The notes beneath the pieces are model-generated. The model was not told the origin of the DNA and made no database searches. It worked only from the letters and a program-made list of their open reading frames with translations. The position numbers and the translations under genes are program-made. Of a stretch of DNA of 64,000 nt, positions 17,809-27,282 are shown piece after piece. This DNA is from Clostridia bacterium. GTDB lineage: Bacteria; Bacillota; Clostridia; UBA1381. Location of the stretch: the NCBI GenBank assembly GCA_017415105.1, contig JAFQJD010000003.1:1-64000 (forward strand). Reading direction: 5' to 3'. Each line of letters starts with the position of its first letter. Positions within the stretch are counted from its first letter, which is position 1.

Positions 17809-19692
17809 TTACTTTATTTCGATTGCACCGAACTTACAGTTCTTCATACACAATCCACACTTAATACACTTATGACGGTCGATAACGTGCGGAGTCTTAA
17901 CCTCGCCCGAAATAGCATCAACCGGACAGTTTCTCTTACAGAGAGTACATCCCTTACACTTATCAGCGATAACACTGTAAGTAAGAAGATCCTTACATAC
18001 ACCTGACGGACAAGTCTTGTCCTTAACATGTGCAACATACTCATCCTCGAAATAACGCATTGTTGAAACAACAGGGTTTGAAGCTGTCTGTCCCAACGCA
18101 CAAAGTGATGTGGACTTCATATGCTCGCAAAGCTCTTTGATTGTTTCAATATCTTCAAGTGTTGCTTCGCCCTTTGTAATCTTTTCAATGAACTCATACA
18201 AACGCTTTGTACCTATTCTACACGGTGTACACTTACCGCAAGACTCATCAACTGTGAACTCAAGGAAGAACTTTGCGATATCAACCATACAGTTGTCTTC
18301 GTCCATTACGATAAGACCGCCTGAGCCCATCATTGAGCCAAGAGCTGAAAGATGCTCAAAGTCAATCGGAACGTCTATATGACATGCCGGGATACATCCG
18401 CCTGACGGACCGCCTGTCTGTGCAGCCTTGAACTTCTTGCCGTTAGGAACGCCGCCGCCGATTTCTTCAACGATTTCACGGAGTGTTGTACCCATCGGTA
18501 CTTCAACAAGACCAACATTTGTAATCTTACCGCCAAGTGCGAATACCTTTGTACCCTTTGATGTTTCTGTACCCATATTAGCAAACCACTCTGAACCGTT
18601 TAAGATAATCTGACAGATGTTTGCATATGTTTCAACATTGTTAAGGATTGTCGGCTTGCCGAAAAGTCCCTTAACTGCCGGGAACGGCGGACGCGGACGC
18701 GGCTCACCTCTGTTACCCTCGATTGATGTCATAAGAGCTGTTTCCTCACCGCAGACAAACGCACCTGCACCGAGTCTCAATTCGATATCAAACTTAAATC
18801 CTGTACCTAAAATGTTATCGCCAAGAGTACCGTATTCCTTAGCCTGAGCGATTGCTATCTTAAGTCTTTCAACCGCAACCGGATACTCTGCTCTTACATA
18901 GATATAACCCTGATTAGCACCAATTGTGTAACCTGCAATTGTCATTGCCTCAAGTACAGTATGGGGGTCACCCTCAAGGATTGAACGGTCCATAAATGCA
19001 CCCGGGTCGCCCTCGTCGGCGTTACAGCATACGTACTTCTGGTCGTTCTCCTGTGCCATTGCAAATGACCACTTTCTACCTGTCGGGAAACCGCCGCCGC
19101 CACGGCCACGAAGTCCTGACTTTAGAAGTTCATCGATAACATCCTGCTGTGACATTGATGTCAATACCTTTGCAAGTGCCTGATAACCGCCTGTAGCTAT
19201 GTACTCCTCAATATCCTCCGGGTCAATAACACCACAGTTTCTCAAAGCTATACGAAGCTGTTTCTTATAGAATGCAGTTTCGTCAAGTGAAATAACTGTG
19301 CCGTCTTCCTTTACCGTATCTTCGTAAAGCATTTCCTTTACGACATTACCCTCTTTTAAGTGCTCCTTAACTATACGCGGAATCTCGTCGGGCGTAACAC
19401 GTGCATAGAATGAACCCTCCGGATAAACTATCATGATAGGACCGAGTGAGCAAAGACCGAAACATCCTGTTCTTACAATCTTTACCTCGTTCTCAAGTCC
19501 GTTCTTCTCTACTTCCTCATAAAGCGCTTCCATAACCTTCTTACTACCTGAAGAGTTACAGCCTGTACCGCCGCAGATAAGCACCTGACGCTTATACTCG
19601 CAGTTCTTCGGCACCTCACTGCTATGGTGACGCATTGCTACAAGATCTTTTTTACTGTTATAAATTTTATTAAGTTCTTCAATTGTCAGCAT
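17809..19692 (-). CDS. hydB: Bifurcating hydrogenase NADH/FMN subunit HydB (NuoF-like)
   Basis: This 627-residue protein has an N-terminal thioredoxin-like [2Fe-2S] domain (CGGTGCNSSG, TGCFGLCSLGP). A NuoF-like core follows with the FMN/NADH motif GLRGRGGGGFPTGRKW (residues about 192-207) and a [4Fe-4S] site ESCGKCTPCRIG (residue about 480). The C-terminus is a 2[4Fe-4S] ferredoxin domain (CKGCTLCKRNCP, CIKCGLCMKNC). It oxidises or reduces NAD(H) and passes electrons to HydA. hydA starts 13 bases after its stop and hydC ends 11 bases before its start. Confidence 0.95.
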   Translation of the reverse strand: MLTIEELNKIYNSKKDLVAMRHHSSEVPKNCEYKRQVLICGGTGCNSSGSKKVMEALYEEVEKNGLENEVKIVRTGCFGLCSLGPIMIVYPEGSFYARVTPDEIPRIVKEHLKEGNVVKEMLYEDTVKEDGTVISLDETAFYKKQLRIALRNCGVIDPEDIEEYIATGGYQALAKVLTSMSQQDVIDELLKSGLRGRGGGGFPTGRKWSFAMAQENDQKYVCCNADEGDPGAFMDRSILEGDPHTVLEAMTIAGYTIGANQGYIYVRAEYPVAVERLKIAIAQAKEYGTLGDNILGTGFKFDIELRLGAGAFVCGEETALMTSIEGNRGEPRPRPPFPAVKGLFGKPTILNNVETYANICQIILNGSEWFANMGTETSKGTKVFALGGKITNVGLVEVPMGTTLREIVEEIGGGVPNGKKFKAAQTGGPSGGCIPACHIDVPIDFEHLSALGSMMGSGGLIVMDEDNCMVDIAKFFLEFTVDESCGKCTPCRIGTKRLYEFIEKITKGEATLEDIETIKELCEHMKSTSLCALGQTASNPVVSTMRYFEDEYVAHVKDKTCPSGVCKDLLTYSVIADKCKGCTLCKRNCPVDAISGEVKTPHVIDRHKCIKCGLCMKNCKFGAIEIK

Positions 19693-19703
19693 TACTTATC
19701 ACC

Positions 19704-20210
19704 TCACGCTTTCTGTTTTGTTTCATATTTCTGCAGAATACCGTCGATATCGTCCGGTGTAATTCTGCCGTATACATCTTCATCAATCATCATAACCGGT
19801 GCGAGACCGCAGGCACCTACACAACGACATGCATCAAGTGAGAACAAACCGTCACGTGTACATTCTCCAACCTTGATTTCAAGTCTCTTCTCAAGTGCCT
19901 CCAGAATTTTATCAGCACCCTTAACGTAGCATGCTGTACCAAGACAAACACTGATTCTGTGCTCGCCCTTGGGATATAGTGAGAACTGTGCATAGAATGT
20001 AGCAACGCCGTATACTTCACTAAGTGATATCTCGAGCATATCTGCGATTATTGTCTGAACTTCAATCGGCAGATAACCGTAAATTTCCTGAGCTTTCTGC
20101 AAAACCGGCATCAATGCACCCGGCTCATCTTTTTCGCTCATTATGAACTCACGAAGCTCTTGCTCCTGCTTTTTTGTACCCTTGAACTGAGGTACTGGTT
20201 TTTTGTCCAT
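19704..20210 (-). CDS. hydC: Bifurcating hydrogenase [2Fe-2S] subunit HydC (NuoE-like)
   Basis: This 168-residue NuoE-type protein has a helical N-terminus and a thioredoxin fold. The four cluster cysteines lie in CLGTAC (residues about 89-94) and CRCVGAC (residue about 130). It is the first gene of hydC-hydB-hydA. GGGAGGAAG precedes the ATG. Confidence 0.95.
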   Translation of the reverse strand: MDKKPVPQFKGTKKQEQELREFIMSEKDEPGALMPVLQKAQEIYGYLPIEVQTIIADMLEISLSEVYGVATFYAQFSLYPKGEHRISVCLGTACYVKGADKILEALEKRLEIKVGECTRDGLFSLDACRCVGACGLAPVMMIDEDVYGRITPDDIDGILQKYETKQKA

Positions 20211-20257
20211 TTTTCTTCCTCCCTTTGCTTATGCCTTATGATTAAATCACTCTTATA

Positions 20258-20286
20258 ATTATACCATTTTTCGACTGCGTTTTACA
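20258..20286 (-). promoter_or_regulatory. Probable promoter of hydCBA
   Basis: TATAAT (20258-20263) with a TGG extension has a weak -35 (TGTAAA, 20281-20286) at 17-base spacing on the minus strand. A better TTGACA lies seven bases further out, so the -35 is uncertain. Confidence 0.5.
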
Positions 20287-20334
20287 GTGTCAATGATGTA
20301 CAAACTTTTATATGTTTTTTGGTCCTTTTTGCAC

Positions 20335-20368
20335 AAAATGCAGTGTTGTATAACCAACACCGCATTTT
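20335..20368 (-). terminator. Terminator of the lytic transglycosylase gene
   Basis: A 14-bp stem (20335-20348 with 20355-20368) contains one G-U pair when read on the minus strand. It lies 3 bases past the stop. The following T-run is short (TTTT). Confidence 0.6.
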
Positions 20369-20370
20369 CA

Positions 20371-21381
20371 TTATTCTGTCGCTATGCTATACTTGTCAAC
20401 AAGCTCGACCATTCTTGTCTCGCCATGCCAGATTACATTCATATCAAGTGCCTCTGCAACAAATCTGAGCGGAACAAGTGTACGGTTATTTACAACCTCG
20501 GCACTCACCTCAAGCTCGTATTCTTCTCCGTCTATATACGCAGTTGTTGTGCCTGTGTGAAGCTCGATATTTTTTCCGCCCTTGTTGACGTGTGCAATGC
20601 CGTGTGCCTGATCCCAGCTCACGTTTGCATCAAGCATCTCGCTTACTGCACGTATAGGAACAAGAGTTGTTCCGTTTTCGATTATCGGATACTGGTCGCG
20701 GAATTTCACAAGCTCGCCGTTTAGTGTCACCTTTGCTCCGACATATTCGATATCGTGTCTGTAATATGCAAGCACGTGCTCAATGTATTTGGCATCGCCG
20801 TAGCTCTTATACGGCCAGTTCTTGACATAGTCAACTGCATTTTTACGCTCGTCAAGCCAGTCATCGCCTGCCGCCGCAAGTATTCTGTTAAGTACTGTTT
20901 CCCCGAAATTGTACGACTGCAGCATTTTTGCATAGTCATAGTCGTATCTGTAAAGAGCTTCCGAGAGCAGATACGCCGCATACGGCACTGCCTTTTCAGG
21001 ATCAAGCCTGTCATTTAATGTCCACGCCGTACCCGTCCGGTCAAGCCCGAACTGTGCAAAAGCTTTTTCGTTTGTATGCTCAATCTGCATAATTCCCCAT
21101 GCAGGACGTGATGTTCCGTCTGAATAGTACTGATAATTGACGCCGCCCGACTCCTGCATACATACCGCCGCAATAATGTTTGGGTCAACACCGTACTGGT
21201 CACCTGCACGTTTAAAAATGTCGCTGTATCCTTTTACAGCCTTGTTCAGTTTCTTTGTGCCTATTTCAAACAATCCGAGGTCTGTGCCGTTATGGTCGGG
21301 TATTGTTACCGAAGCCATAACCGTACTTGTGCACATCATAATGGCAACGAGTGCCGTTATAATTTTCTTCACCTTTCTCAA
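20371..21381 (-). CDS. Secreted lytic transglycosylase with copper-amine-oxidase-like stalk domain
   Basis: This 336-residue protein has a signal peptide (MRKVKKIITALVAIMMCTSTVMA). A lysozyme-like SLT domain follows with the catalytic Glu in AAVCMQESGG (residue about 78) and the AWGIMQIE motif. The C-terminus (residues about 218-325) is a 'copper amine oxidase N-terminal' stalk domain (LVPIRAVSEML, RTLVPLRFVAEAL), common in SLH-bearing Clostridia. It probably cleaves peptidoglycan outside the cell. It has its own promoter and terminator. Confidence 0.9.
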   Translation of the reverse strand: MRKVKKIITALVAIMMCTSTVMASVTIPDHNGTDLGLFEIGTKKLNKAVKGYSDIFKRAGDQYGVDPNIIAAVCMQESGGVNYQYYSDGTSRPAWGIMQIEHTNEKAFAQFGLDRTGTAWTLNDRLDPEKAVPYAAYLLSEALYRYDYDYAKMLQSYNFGETVLNRILAAAGDDWLDERKNAVDYVKNWPYKSYGDAKYIEHVLAYYRHDIEYVGAKVTLNGELVKFRDQYPIIENGTTLVPIRAVSEMLDANVSWDQAHGIAHVNKGGKNIELHTGTTTAYIDGEEYELEVSAEVVNNRTLVPLRFVAEALDMNVIWHGETRMVELVDKYSIATE

Positions 21382-21426
21382 CTCATTTCGTTTTTATTTT
21401 CAGCGCAAAAATTCTTCGCCTTGTCC

Positions 21427-21455
21427 ATTATACTATATTTTCGCCGATAAGTCAA
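21427..21455 (-). promoter_or_regulatory. Promoter of the lytic transglycosylase gene
   Basis: TTGACT (21450-21455) and TATAAT (21427-21432) are spaced by 17 bases on the minus strand. Confidence 0.75.
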
Positions 21456-21474
21456 TGTTATATTATGTAAAACA

Positions 21475-21495
21475 GGGTGTCAAGAAATGACACCC
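21475..21495 (-). terminator. proS terminator
   Basis: GGGTGTCA and TGACACCC form a perfect 8-bp stem 6 bases past the proS stop. TGTTTTA follows on the minus strand. Confidence 0.65.
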
Positions 21496-21501
21496 TTCGC
21501 A

Positions 21502-23208
21502 TTATATGTTCGCTTTTACAAATTCTGTAACCTTTGAAACTGCATCAGAAAGTGCAATTTCCGTAGCCTGTTCCATTTTTCTTTCCTTGTATTCAACGAT
21601 GCCTTCGCCAAGCTTTTTACCAACTACAACACGTACCGGAATACCGATAAGGTCCGCATCCTTGAACTTAACTCCCGCACGCTCGCTACGGTCATCAAGA
21701 AGTGTTTCAATGCCTGCGTCGCAAAGCTCATTATAAAGCTTTTCTGCCGCTTTCATCTGCTCCTCGTCCTTGTAGTTTGCAGGAACAACAATAGCCTGAT
21801 ACGGTGCAATAGATACCGGCCAGATAATACCGTTATCGTCGTGCAGCTGCTCAACTGCGGCCGCAACACAACGTGTAACACCGATACCGTAGCAGCCCAT
21901 AATAACTGTCTGCTGTTTGCCTGATTCATCAAGATATTTAAGTCCCAAAGCATCAGAATACTTTGTGCCAAGCTTAAAAATATGTCCAACCTCAATACCC
22001 TGCTCTGACTTGATTGTACCGCCGCACTTCGGGCACTTATCACCTGTTACTACGACACGGATATCTGCAACTACATCAGGTGTGAAATCTCTGCCCATAT
22101 TTACGTTCTTGTAGTGCATATCTGTTTCATTTGCACCTACAACAAAGTTTTTCATAAGCTCAACTTCTTTGTCTGCATATACAGGTATTCCCAAATCAAC
22201 CGGACCTGCAAATCCAACCTGTGCACGTGTTATTTCACGTACAATTGCAGGCTCTGCAAGCTCTAAATCGTCTGTACAGCCGACAAGATTCTTAAGCTTA
22301 ACCTCGTTTACGTCACGGTCACCTCTTACCATTGCTGCAATATATTTGTCGTCTGCCTTGTATATGATTGTCTTTGCAAAGTTTGTTGCACTCATTCCCA
22401 AAGACTCAACAAGCTCGTCTATTGTGTGAGCGTTGGGAGTTTCGATTTTCTCCATTTCAAAATCGCCCTCTATCTGCTCTACAGCTTCGGGGATACACTC
22501 ACACTTTTCATAGTTTGCCGCATAACCGCAAGCGTCACAGTATGCAATACCGTCCTCGCCTACGGGTGATTTTACCATAAACTCCTGCGAACCGCTACCA
22601 CCCATAGCACCGCTGTCTGCATCAACTACAGTAAAGTCAAGACCAAGACGTGTAAAGATGCGGTTATATGCATCATACATCTTCTGATAAGACTCATCAA
22701 GTCCCTTCTGGTCAAGGTCAAAGCTGTATGCATCCTTCATAACAAACTCACGGCTTCTTATAACACCGAATCTCGGTCTGCCCTCATCACGGTACTTTGT
22801 CTGAATCTGATACAGTGTCATCGGGTATTCCTTATATGACTTTACATTGTCGATAACACACTGTGTAAATAGCTCCTCGTGCGTAGGTCCAAGACAGAAA
22901 TCACGCTCGCCACGGTCCTTGAGTTTGAACATACTCGGTCCGAAAACCTCCCATCTGCCCGATGCCTGATAAGCCTCTGCCGGCAAAAGTGCTGACATCA
23001 ACAGCTCCTGTGCACCTGCTCTGTCCATTTCCTCACGTACTATTTCCTCAACCTTTTTGAGTGTTCTTAAACCCAAGGGCAGATATGAATATATTCCTGC
23101 TGCAAGCTTTCTTATCATTCCTGCACGGAGCATAAGTCTGTGGCTTGCTATTTCAGCCTCTGCCGGTACTTCTCTTAAAGTAGGCATTAGTAAATTCGAC
23201 ATCTTCAT
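21502..23208 (-). CDS. proS: Prolyl-tRNA synthetase
   Basis: This protein of about 568 residues is a bacterial-type ProRS with the editing (INS) domain between motifs 2 and 3. The class II motifs are GPTHEELFT and the motif 2 segment [17 protein letters not shown]-like ([17 protein letters not shown]); GCYGIGVTR is motif 3. The family start [15 protein letters not shown] fits ATG 23208, which has GGAGA 10 bases upstream; the ATG at 23229 contains that ribosome site. argB follows upstream across a hairpin repeat. Confidence 0.96.
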   Translation of the reverse strand: MKMSNLLMPTLREVPAEAEIASHRLMLRAGMIRKLAAGIYSYLPLGLRTLKKVEEIVREEMDRAGAQELLMSALLPAEAYQASGRWEVFGPSMFKLKDRGERDFCLGPTHEELFTQCVIDNVKSYKEYPMTLYQIQTKYRDEGRPRFGVIRSREFVMKDAYSFDLDQKGLDESYQKMYDAYNRIFTRLGLDFTVVDADSGAMGGSGSQEFMVKSPVGEDGIAYCDACGYAANYEKCECIPEAVEQIEGDFEMEKIETPNAHTIDELVESLGMSATNFAKTIIYKADDKYIAAMVRGDRDVNEVKLKNLVGCTDDLELAEPAIVREITRAQVGFAGPVDLGIPVYADKEVELMKNFVVGANETDMHYKNVNMGRDFTPDVVADIRVVVTGDKCPKCGGTIKSEQGIEVGHIFKLGTKYSDALGLKYLDESGKQQTVIMGCYGIGVTRCVAAAVEQLHDDNGIIWPVSIAPYQAIVVPANYKDEEQMKAAEKLYNELCDAGIETLLDDRSERAGVKFKDADLIGIPVRVVVGKKLGEGIVEYKERKMEQATEIALSDAVSKVTEFVKANI

Positions 23209-23259
23209 CTTGTTTAATCTCCTATTCATCTATAGTTGGTCTTCGTTAAATTTCCGTAT

Positions 23260-23330
23260 CTTGCAATGATGTGTTTGCCGAGAATGCATTTCCTTTGCAT
23301 AAGCATTCGGAGCAAATACATCTGTGCAAG
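23260..23330. repeat. Interspersed hairpin repeat, copy 2
   Basis: The arms 23260-23287 and 23303-23330 pair over 28 positions with a four-base internal loop (CGAG/CGGA). The core AGAATGCATTTCC...GCATTCGGAGCA matches the family consensus. It fills the argB-proS gap. Confidence 0.8.
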
Positions 23331-23345
23331 TCTTTGTTTCGTTAT

Positions 23346-24218
23346 TTAATACTTGTCACTCTTTATCAGTGTACCAATTCCCGTCTTTGTAAATATTTCA
23401 AGCAACAAACAATGCGGGACACGTCCGTCAATGATATGAACGCCTGTTACGCCGTCGTGGATTGCTTCAACACAACCCTGAACCTTCGGTATCATACCAC
23501 CGTTTATTGTGCCGTCCTCAATCATTTTATCTATACCCTTCGGGTCTGTTTCATAGATAATATCGCCGTTTTTGTCTTTTATTCCCTCAACATCGGTTAA
23601 AAGAATAAGCTTTTCGGCCTCGACCGCTGCTGCAACCGCCGCCGCAACCGTATCAGCATTTACGTTATAGCTGTTACCCTCGCTGTCTGTACCTATCGGT
23701 GCAATTACCGGTATCCACTGGTCCTTATATAAATGGTCAAGAACTTCTGTGTTAACCTTTGTTATCTTGCCAACAAATCCGATATCAACTTCCTCGCCAT
23801 CAACAACAGTTGTCTGCTTTTCACACTCAATAAGCGATGCATCAATACCGCTCAGACCGACTGCTCTGCCTCCGTGCTTGTTTATCAGTGCAACAATCTC
23901 CTTATTTGTTTTACCGATAAGCACCTCCTGTGCAACCTTAACTGTATCCTCATCAGTCACACGCAAGCCGTTTATAAACTTGCTCTGCACGCCCTTTTCG
24001 CTTAATGCCTTTGAAATATCCGGTCCGCCGCCGTGAACAACCACAGGATTAAGTCCGATGAATTTCAATAGAATTATGTCCTCAATAACCGAGTTCTTTA
24101 AATCCTCGTTTATCATTGCGTTACCGCCGTATTTTACAACCACAGTTTTGCCGGAAAATTTCTGCATATACGGCAGTGCATCAATAAGTATCTGGGCTTT
24201 CTTTATAAGTGCTTCCAT
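23346..24218 (-). CDS. argB: Acetylglutamate kinase
   Basis: This 290-residue amino-acid kinase phosphorylates N-acetylglutamate. VVKYGGNAM (residues about 27-35) binds phosphate and VVHGGGPDI (residue about 60) is the substrate loop. LTDVEGI and the C-terminal MIPKVQG segment are as expected. The usual N-terminal helix of arginine-sensitive forms appears present ([21 protein letters not shown]). AAAGGAAA precedes the ATG. It is downstream of argC across a hairpin repeat. Confidence 0.96.
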   Translation of the reverse strand: MEALIKKAQILIDALPYMQKFSGKTVVVKYGGNAMINEDLKNSVIEDIILLKFIGLNPVVVHGGGPDISKALSEKGVQSKFINGLRVTDEDTVKVAQEVLIGKTNKEIVALINKHGGRAVGLSGIDASLIECEKQTTVVDGEEVDIGFVGKITKVNTEVLDHLYKDQWIPVIAPIGTDSEGNSYNVNADTVAAAVAAAVEAEKLILLTDVEGIKDKNGDIIYETDPKGIDKMIEDGTINGGMIPKVQGCVEAIHDGVTGVHIIDGRVPHCLLLEIFTKTGIGTLIKSDKY

Positions 24219-24246
24219 ATTAGTTTCCTTTCACCTGTATGCCCCA

Positions 24247-24310
24247 TTCGGGGGTATTTACTCAGAATGCTCGCTCTTATGGAAATGCATTCTTCACAAA
24301 CACCCCCGAA
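24247..24310. repeat. Interspersed hairpin repeat, copy 3 (inverted orientation)
   Basis: The arms 24247-24270 and 24287-24310 pair at 19 of 24 positions. The family core (AGAATGCATTTCC) is on the minus strand here. It lies between argC and argB, with a CCCCC/GGGGG outer stem not shared by other copies. Confidence 0.75.
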
Positions 24311-24322
24311 CGAGCCTTTAGT

Positions 24323-25360
24323 TTATAAATAAAATCCTGCTCTTTCTATTCCTGTCTTTTCGTCAAGTCCGAACATTATGTTCATATTCTGAATCGCCTG
24401 ACTTGCCGCACCTTTGCCGAGGTTATCTATTGCGGATACTATAACCGCACGGTTAAGTCTTTCGTCAACAACTATACCTATATCAACAAAGTTCGAGCCT
24501 GCAACGTGCTTTGTTTCGGGGAGCTTTCCTGCATCCTTGACACGTATAAAATACTCGTCCTTGTAAAATTCCTTATAAATCTCAATAACCTCTTCGGTTG
24601 TGCATGGCTTATTAAGATTTACATATATTGTTGAGAGAATACCACGCTTCTGCGGAATAAGATGAGGTGTGAATGAAATCATAACCTCCTCGCCTGCCGC
24701 TTTTGATAACTCCTGTTCAATCTCTGATGTGTGACGGTGTGTTGCAACCTTATACGCCTTTGAGTTTTCTGTACATTCACAGAAATGTGTTCCTAGCCCA
24801 AGACCTCTGCCTGCACCCGTAACACCCGACTTTGCATCAACAATGATGTTCTTGCTGTTGCCAAGACCGCTCTTTAAAATCGGATATGCACCAAGGATTG
24901 AGCATGATGTATAACAACCCGGGTTTCCTACAAGACGAGCTGACTTCACCTTGTCACGGTAAAGCTCGCAAAGTCCGTAAACTGACTCCTCCAGAAGTTC
25001 GGGCGATGAATGCTCCTGTCCGTACCATTTTTCATAAACCTTTATATCGTCATATCTGAAATCGCCGCTCATATCTATAACCTTAAGTCCCTTTTCAATA
25101 AGCGATGGGATAACATCCTTTGATGCACCGTGCGGAAGTGCAGTAAATGCCACATCACACTCTGCTACACGGTCAAGGTCAAGCTCCTCACAGGTCATAT
25201 CGAGTACGTGTGCAAAATTACCGTATACCTCCGATATATCCTGTCCATCAAAGCTGTGTGAGCCTAAAACCTCAAGTTTAACCTCAGGATGTGCACTTAA
25301 TATACGAACAATTTCTATACCTGCATACCCTGTTGCACCCAAAACAGCTACTTTAATCAT
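24323..25360 (-). CDS. argC: N-acetyl-gamma-glutamyl-phosphate reductase
   Basis: This protein of about 345 residues has the Rossmann start VAVLGATGYAGIEIVRIL and the catalytic Cys in VGNPGCYTS (residue about 148). It makes N-acetylglutamate semialdehyde. ATG 25360 has GGAGG 9 bases upstream; the longer reading to 25393 runs through a candidate ArgR box and is rejected. argB follows. Confidence 0.96.
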   Translation of the reverse strand: MIKVAVLGATGYAGIEIVRILSAHPEVKLEVLGSHSFDGQDISEVYGNFAHVLDMTCEELDLDRVAECDVAFTALPHGASKDVIPSLIEKGLKVIDMSGDFRYDDIKVYEKWYGQEHSSPELLEESVYGLCELYRDKVKSARLVGNPGCYTSCSILGAYPILKSGLGNSKNIIVDAKSGVTGAGRGLGLGTHFCECTENSKAYKVATHRHTSEIEQELSKAAGEEVMISFTPHLIPQKRGILSTIYVNLNKPCTTEEVIEIYKEFYKDEYFIRVKDAGKLPETKHVAGSNFVDIGIVVDERLNRAVIVSAIDNLGKGAASQAIQNMNIMFGLDEKTGIERAGFYL

Positions 25361-25378
25361 TATAAAATGCCTCCTTTG

Positions 25379-25412
25379 TGCATATTTATTCATAAAAATA
25401 ATTATTTATTCA
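25379..25412 (-). promoter_or_regulatory. Candidate ArgR operator of argCB (two boxes)
   Basis: On the minus strand TGAATAAATATGCA (25379-25392) fits the ARG-box core TGAATwwwwATTCA with one mismatch. A second, weaker core (25399-25412, 12 of 14) lies 20 bases away, one helical turn pair, as in tandem ARG boxes. The first box repeats the half sites of the argD box. The operator lies between the promoter and the ribosome site. Confidence 0.6.
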
Positions 25413-25440
25413 CATAATGTCATAGTAAACCATAATAGGT

Positions 25441-25469
25441 ATTGTATCACAAGCACTTACATTTGTAAA
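25441..25469 (-). promoter_or_regulatory. Promoter of argC-argB
   Basis: TTTACA (25464-25469) and TACAAT (25441-25446) are spaced by 17 bases on the minus strand. Confidence 0.7.
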
Positions 25470-25523
25470 GGGCTATATTGAATAAAAAATGTATAATATA
25501 CCGTTTTTTATGAGTATTTTCCC

Positions 25524-25558
25524 ACAAAAACAGAGCTGTTGCATTCGCAACAGCCCTG
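25524..25558 (-). terminator. galT terminator
   Basis: A 12-bp stem with one mismatch (25531-25542 with 25547-25558) lies 4 bases past the galT stop. TTTTTG follows on the minus strand. Confidence 0.8.
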
Positions 25559-25561
25559 TAA

Positions 25562-27055
25562 TTATACTTGTTCCATAAATTTATCAAATGCAGCAAGACC
25601 TTCCGCATCACGCTTATACACGCCTGCGTGGCTTAAAACCTCAACAAATACTGCACCTACCTCCTGACGGAGTATTTGGTGTATATTTTCTGCATCGATT
25701 TCAGGGTGATTTTTCGTTACTTCTTCTGCCCACTCTTTATGCGAGGCTGTCAGTTCGTTTTCTGACATATCCTTGCCAGTTAAAATTGCATCAGCAACTG
25801 CGTCAAGCTCCTCAACAAGTCTTGCGGGCAATACCGCAAGTCCCATAACCTCAATAAGTCCGATATTTTCTTTCTTTATGTGGTGAAGCTCTGCGTGCGG
25901 ATGGTATACACCAAGCGGATGCTCATCCGTTGTTATATTGTTACGCAACACAAGGTCCATCACAAGCTTTCCGTCTCTCATACTTGCAATCGGCGTAATT
26001 GTGTTATGCGGTGTACCGTCAGTCCGGGCGAATACAAATGCATCCTTATCAGTATAGCTACGCCACGATTTCAAAATTCTGTCTGAAAGCTCAATGATTT
26101 TTTCTGCACTGTCACTCTTAAGTCTTATTACGGACATCGGCCATTTAAGGCGTGTTACCTCCACATCCGAAAAACCGTTGATTTCATATCTCTTTTCACT
26201 CTCTGCTCTGTGCATTGCAAAGGTGTAGTTTCCACCCTGAAAATGCTCGTGGCTTAAAATTGAACCGCCAACGATTGGCAAATCAGCATTTGAGCCCACA
26301 ATATAGTGATTAAACTTTGAAACGAAATCAAGAAGCTTCCCGAAAACCTCTCTGTTTATTGTCATCGGTGTATGTGCTGAATTTAAGATTATGCAATGCT
26401 CGTTATAATATACATACGGTGAATACTGAAAACCCCATTTCTCACCACAGATATCTATCGGGATAATTCTGTGGTTCTGACGTGCAGGGTGGTTCACTCT
26501 GCCACCGTAGCCCTCGTTTTCTACGCACAACTGACACGCAGGATATGATGATGCCTTCTGTAACTTCGCTGCCGCAATGGCTTTGGGGTCTTTTTCCGGC
26601 TTTGAGCGGTTTATTGTAATATCAATAACACCGAACTCTGAATCCACCGTCCATTTTATGTCCCTCCCAACACGTTCACGGCGTATGTAGTTGCTGTCAC
26701 ACGACAGTTTGTAAAAATAATCAGTCGCCGCTTTTGACGATTTCTCATATAAGCTGTTGAATGTATCAATCACTGTTGATGGAAACGGCGTAAGAGTTTC
26801 CATTATTTCAGTATCAAATATGTCCCTGTAAACGATACTGTTACTTTCAAGCATACCATTTTCTGCTGCATAATCGCATATTGAATCAAGGATTTCCTCA
26901 AGCGTTTCTGATACATCTTCACAATCGCTTTCTTTGTATTCGTCAAGACCGAGCTTTGTTAAAAGCCTGTTTCGTACAAATATTTTGTCAGCATCCTTAA
27001 TAAGACCTGTTCTTATTCCGTACTCCACAAGCTCATCAATTTTTTTATAAATCAT
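25562..27055 (-). CDS. galT: UDP-glucose--hexose-1-phosphate uridylyltransferase (Firmicutes type)
   Basis: This protein of about 497 residues has the long GalT type found in Firmicutes. Visible signatures are CQLCVENEGYGGRVNHPARQNHR (shown as CQLCVENEG and NHPARQNHR) and the GGSILSHEHFQGG segment with the active-site histidine region (residue about 265). It interconverts galactose-1-P and UDP-glucose in the Leloir pathway. ATG 27055 has GGAGTG 6 bases upstream; the ATG at 27070 overlaps that site. No galK or galE adjoins, although a galactokinase-like protein lies 15 kb away. Confidence 0.93.
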   Translation of the reverse strand: MIYKKIDELVEYGIRTGLIKDADKIFVRNRLLTKLGLDEYKESDCEDVSETLEEILDSICDYAAENGMLESNSIVYRDIFDTEIMETLTPFPSTVIDTFNSLYEKSSKAATDYFYKLSCDSNYIRRERVGRDIKWTVDSEFGVIDITINRSKPEKDPKAIAAAKLQKASSYPACQLCVENEGYGGRVNHPARQNHRIIPIDICGEKWGFQYSPYVYYNEHCIILNSAHTPMTINREVFGKLLDFVSKFNHYIVGSNADLPIVGGSILSHEHFQGGNYTFAMHRAESEKRYEINGFSDVEVTRLKWPMSVIRLKSDSAEKIIELSDRILKSWRSYTDKDAFVFARTDGTPHNTITPIASMRDGKLVMDLVLRNNITTDEHPLGVYHPHAELHHIKKENIGLIEVMGLAVLPARLVEELDAVADAILTGKDMSENELTASHKEWAEEVTKNHPEIDAENIHQILRQEVGAVFVEVLSHAGVYKRDAEGLAAFDKFMEQV

Positions 27056-27129
27056 TATGTCCACTCCCATTTAACTATTACAAAAACATTCTAACATAAA
27101 TTACCATATTTGTAAATAGGGGGACACAG

Positions 27130-27160
27130 AAAAAGCCACTTTTGCACAATGGAAAGTGGC
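27130..27160 (-). terminator. Terminator of the rpmH-jag block
   Basis: GCCACTTT (27135-27142) and AAAGTGGC (27153-27160) form a perfect 8-bp stem followed by TTTTT on the minus strand. It lies about 120 bases past the jag stop. Confidence 0.8.
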
Positions 27161-27161
27161 T

Positions 27162-27279
27162 AACGCTGTTCGGATTTGGATGCAGAACAAACGAAACTCA
27201 CCCGACGGCGTATCATTATACGCCGAGTGGTGAGTTTCATTTGTAGTCTTAAACGCTCTGCGCCAAATGCGACAGCGTT
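27162..27279. repeat. Near-perfect 118-bp inverted repeat after jag
   Basis: Outer ends AACGCTGT and ACAGCGTT pair, then ATTTGG/CCAAAT and GCAGA/TCTGC. An inner stem (27188-27213 with 27218-27243) pairs at 22 of 26 positions around TCAT. It fills the space between the jag stop and its terminator. It could be a MITE-like insertion or a structured 3' UTR. Confidence 0.7.
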
Positions 27280-27282
27280 TTA

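Noticed and set aside
23733-24036. Plus-strand readings of about 90 residues within argB
   Set aside because: They are out-of-frame shadows with no ribosome site and Cys/Leu-rich composition typical of antisense frames.
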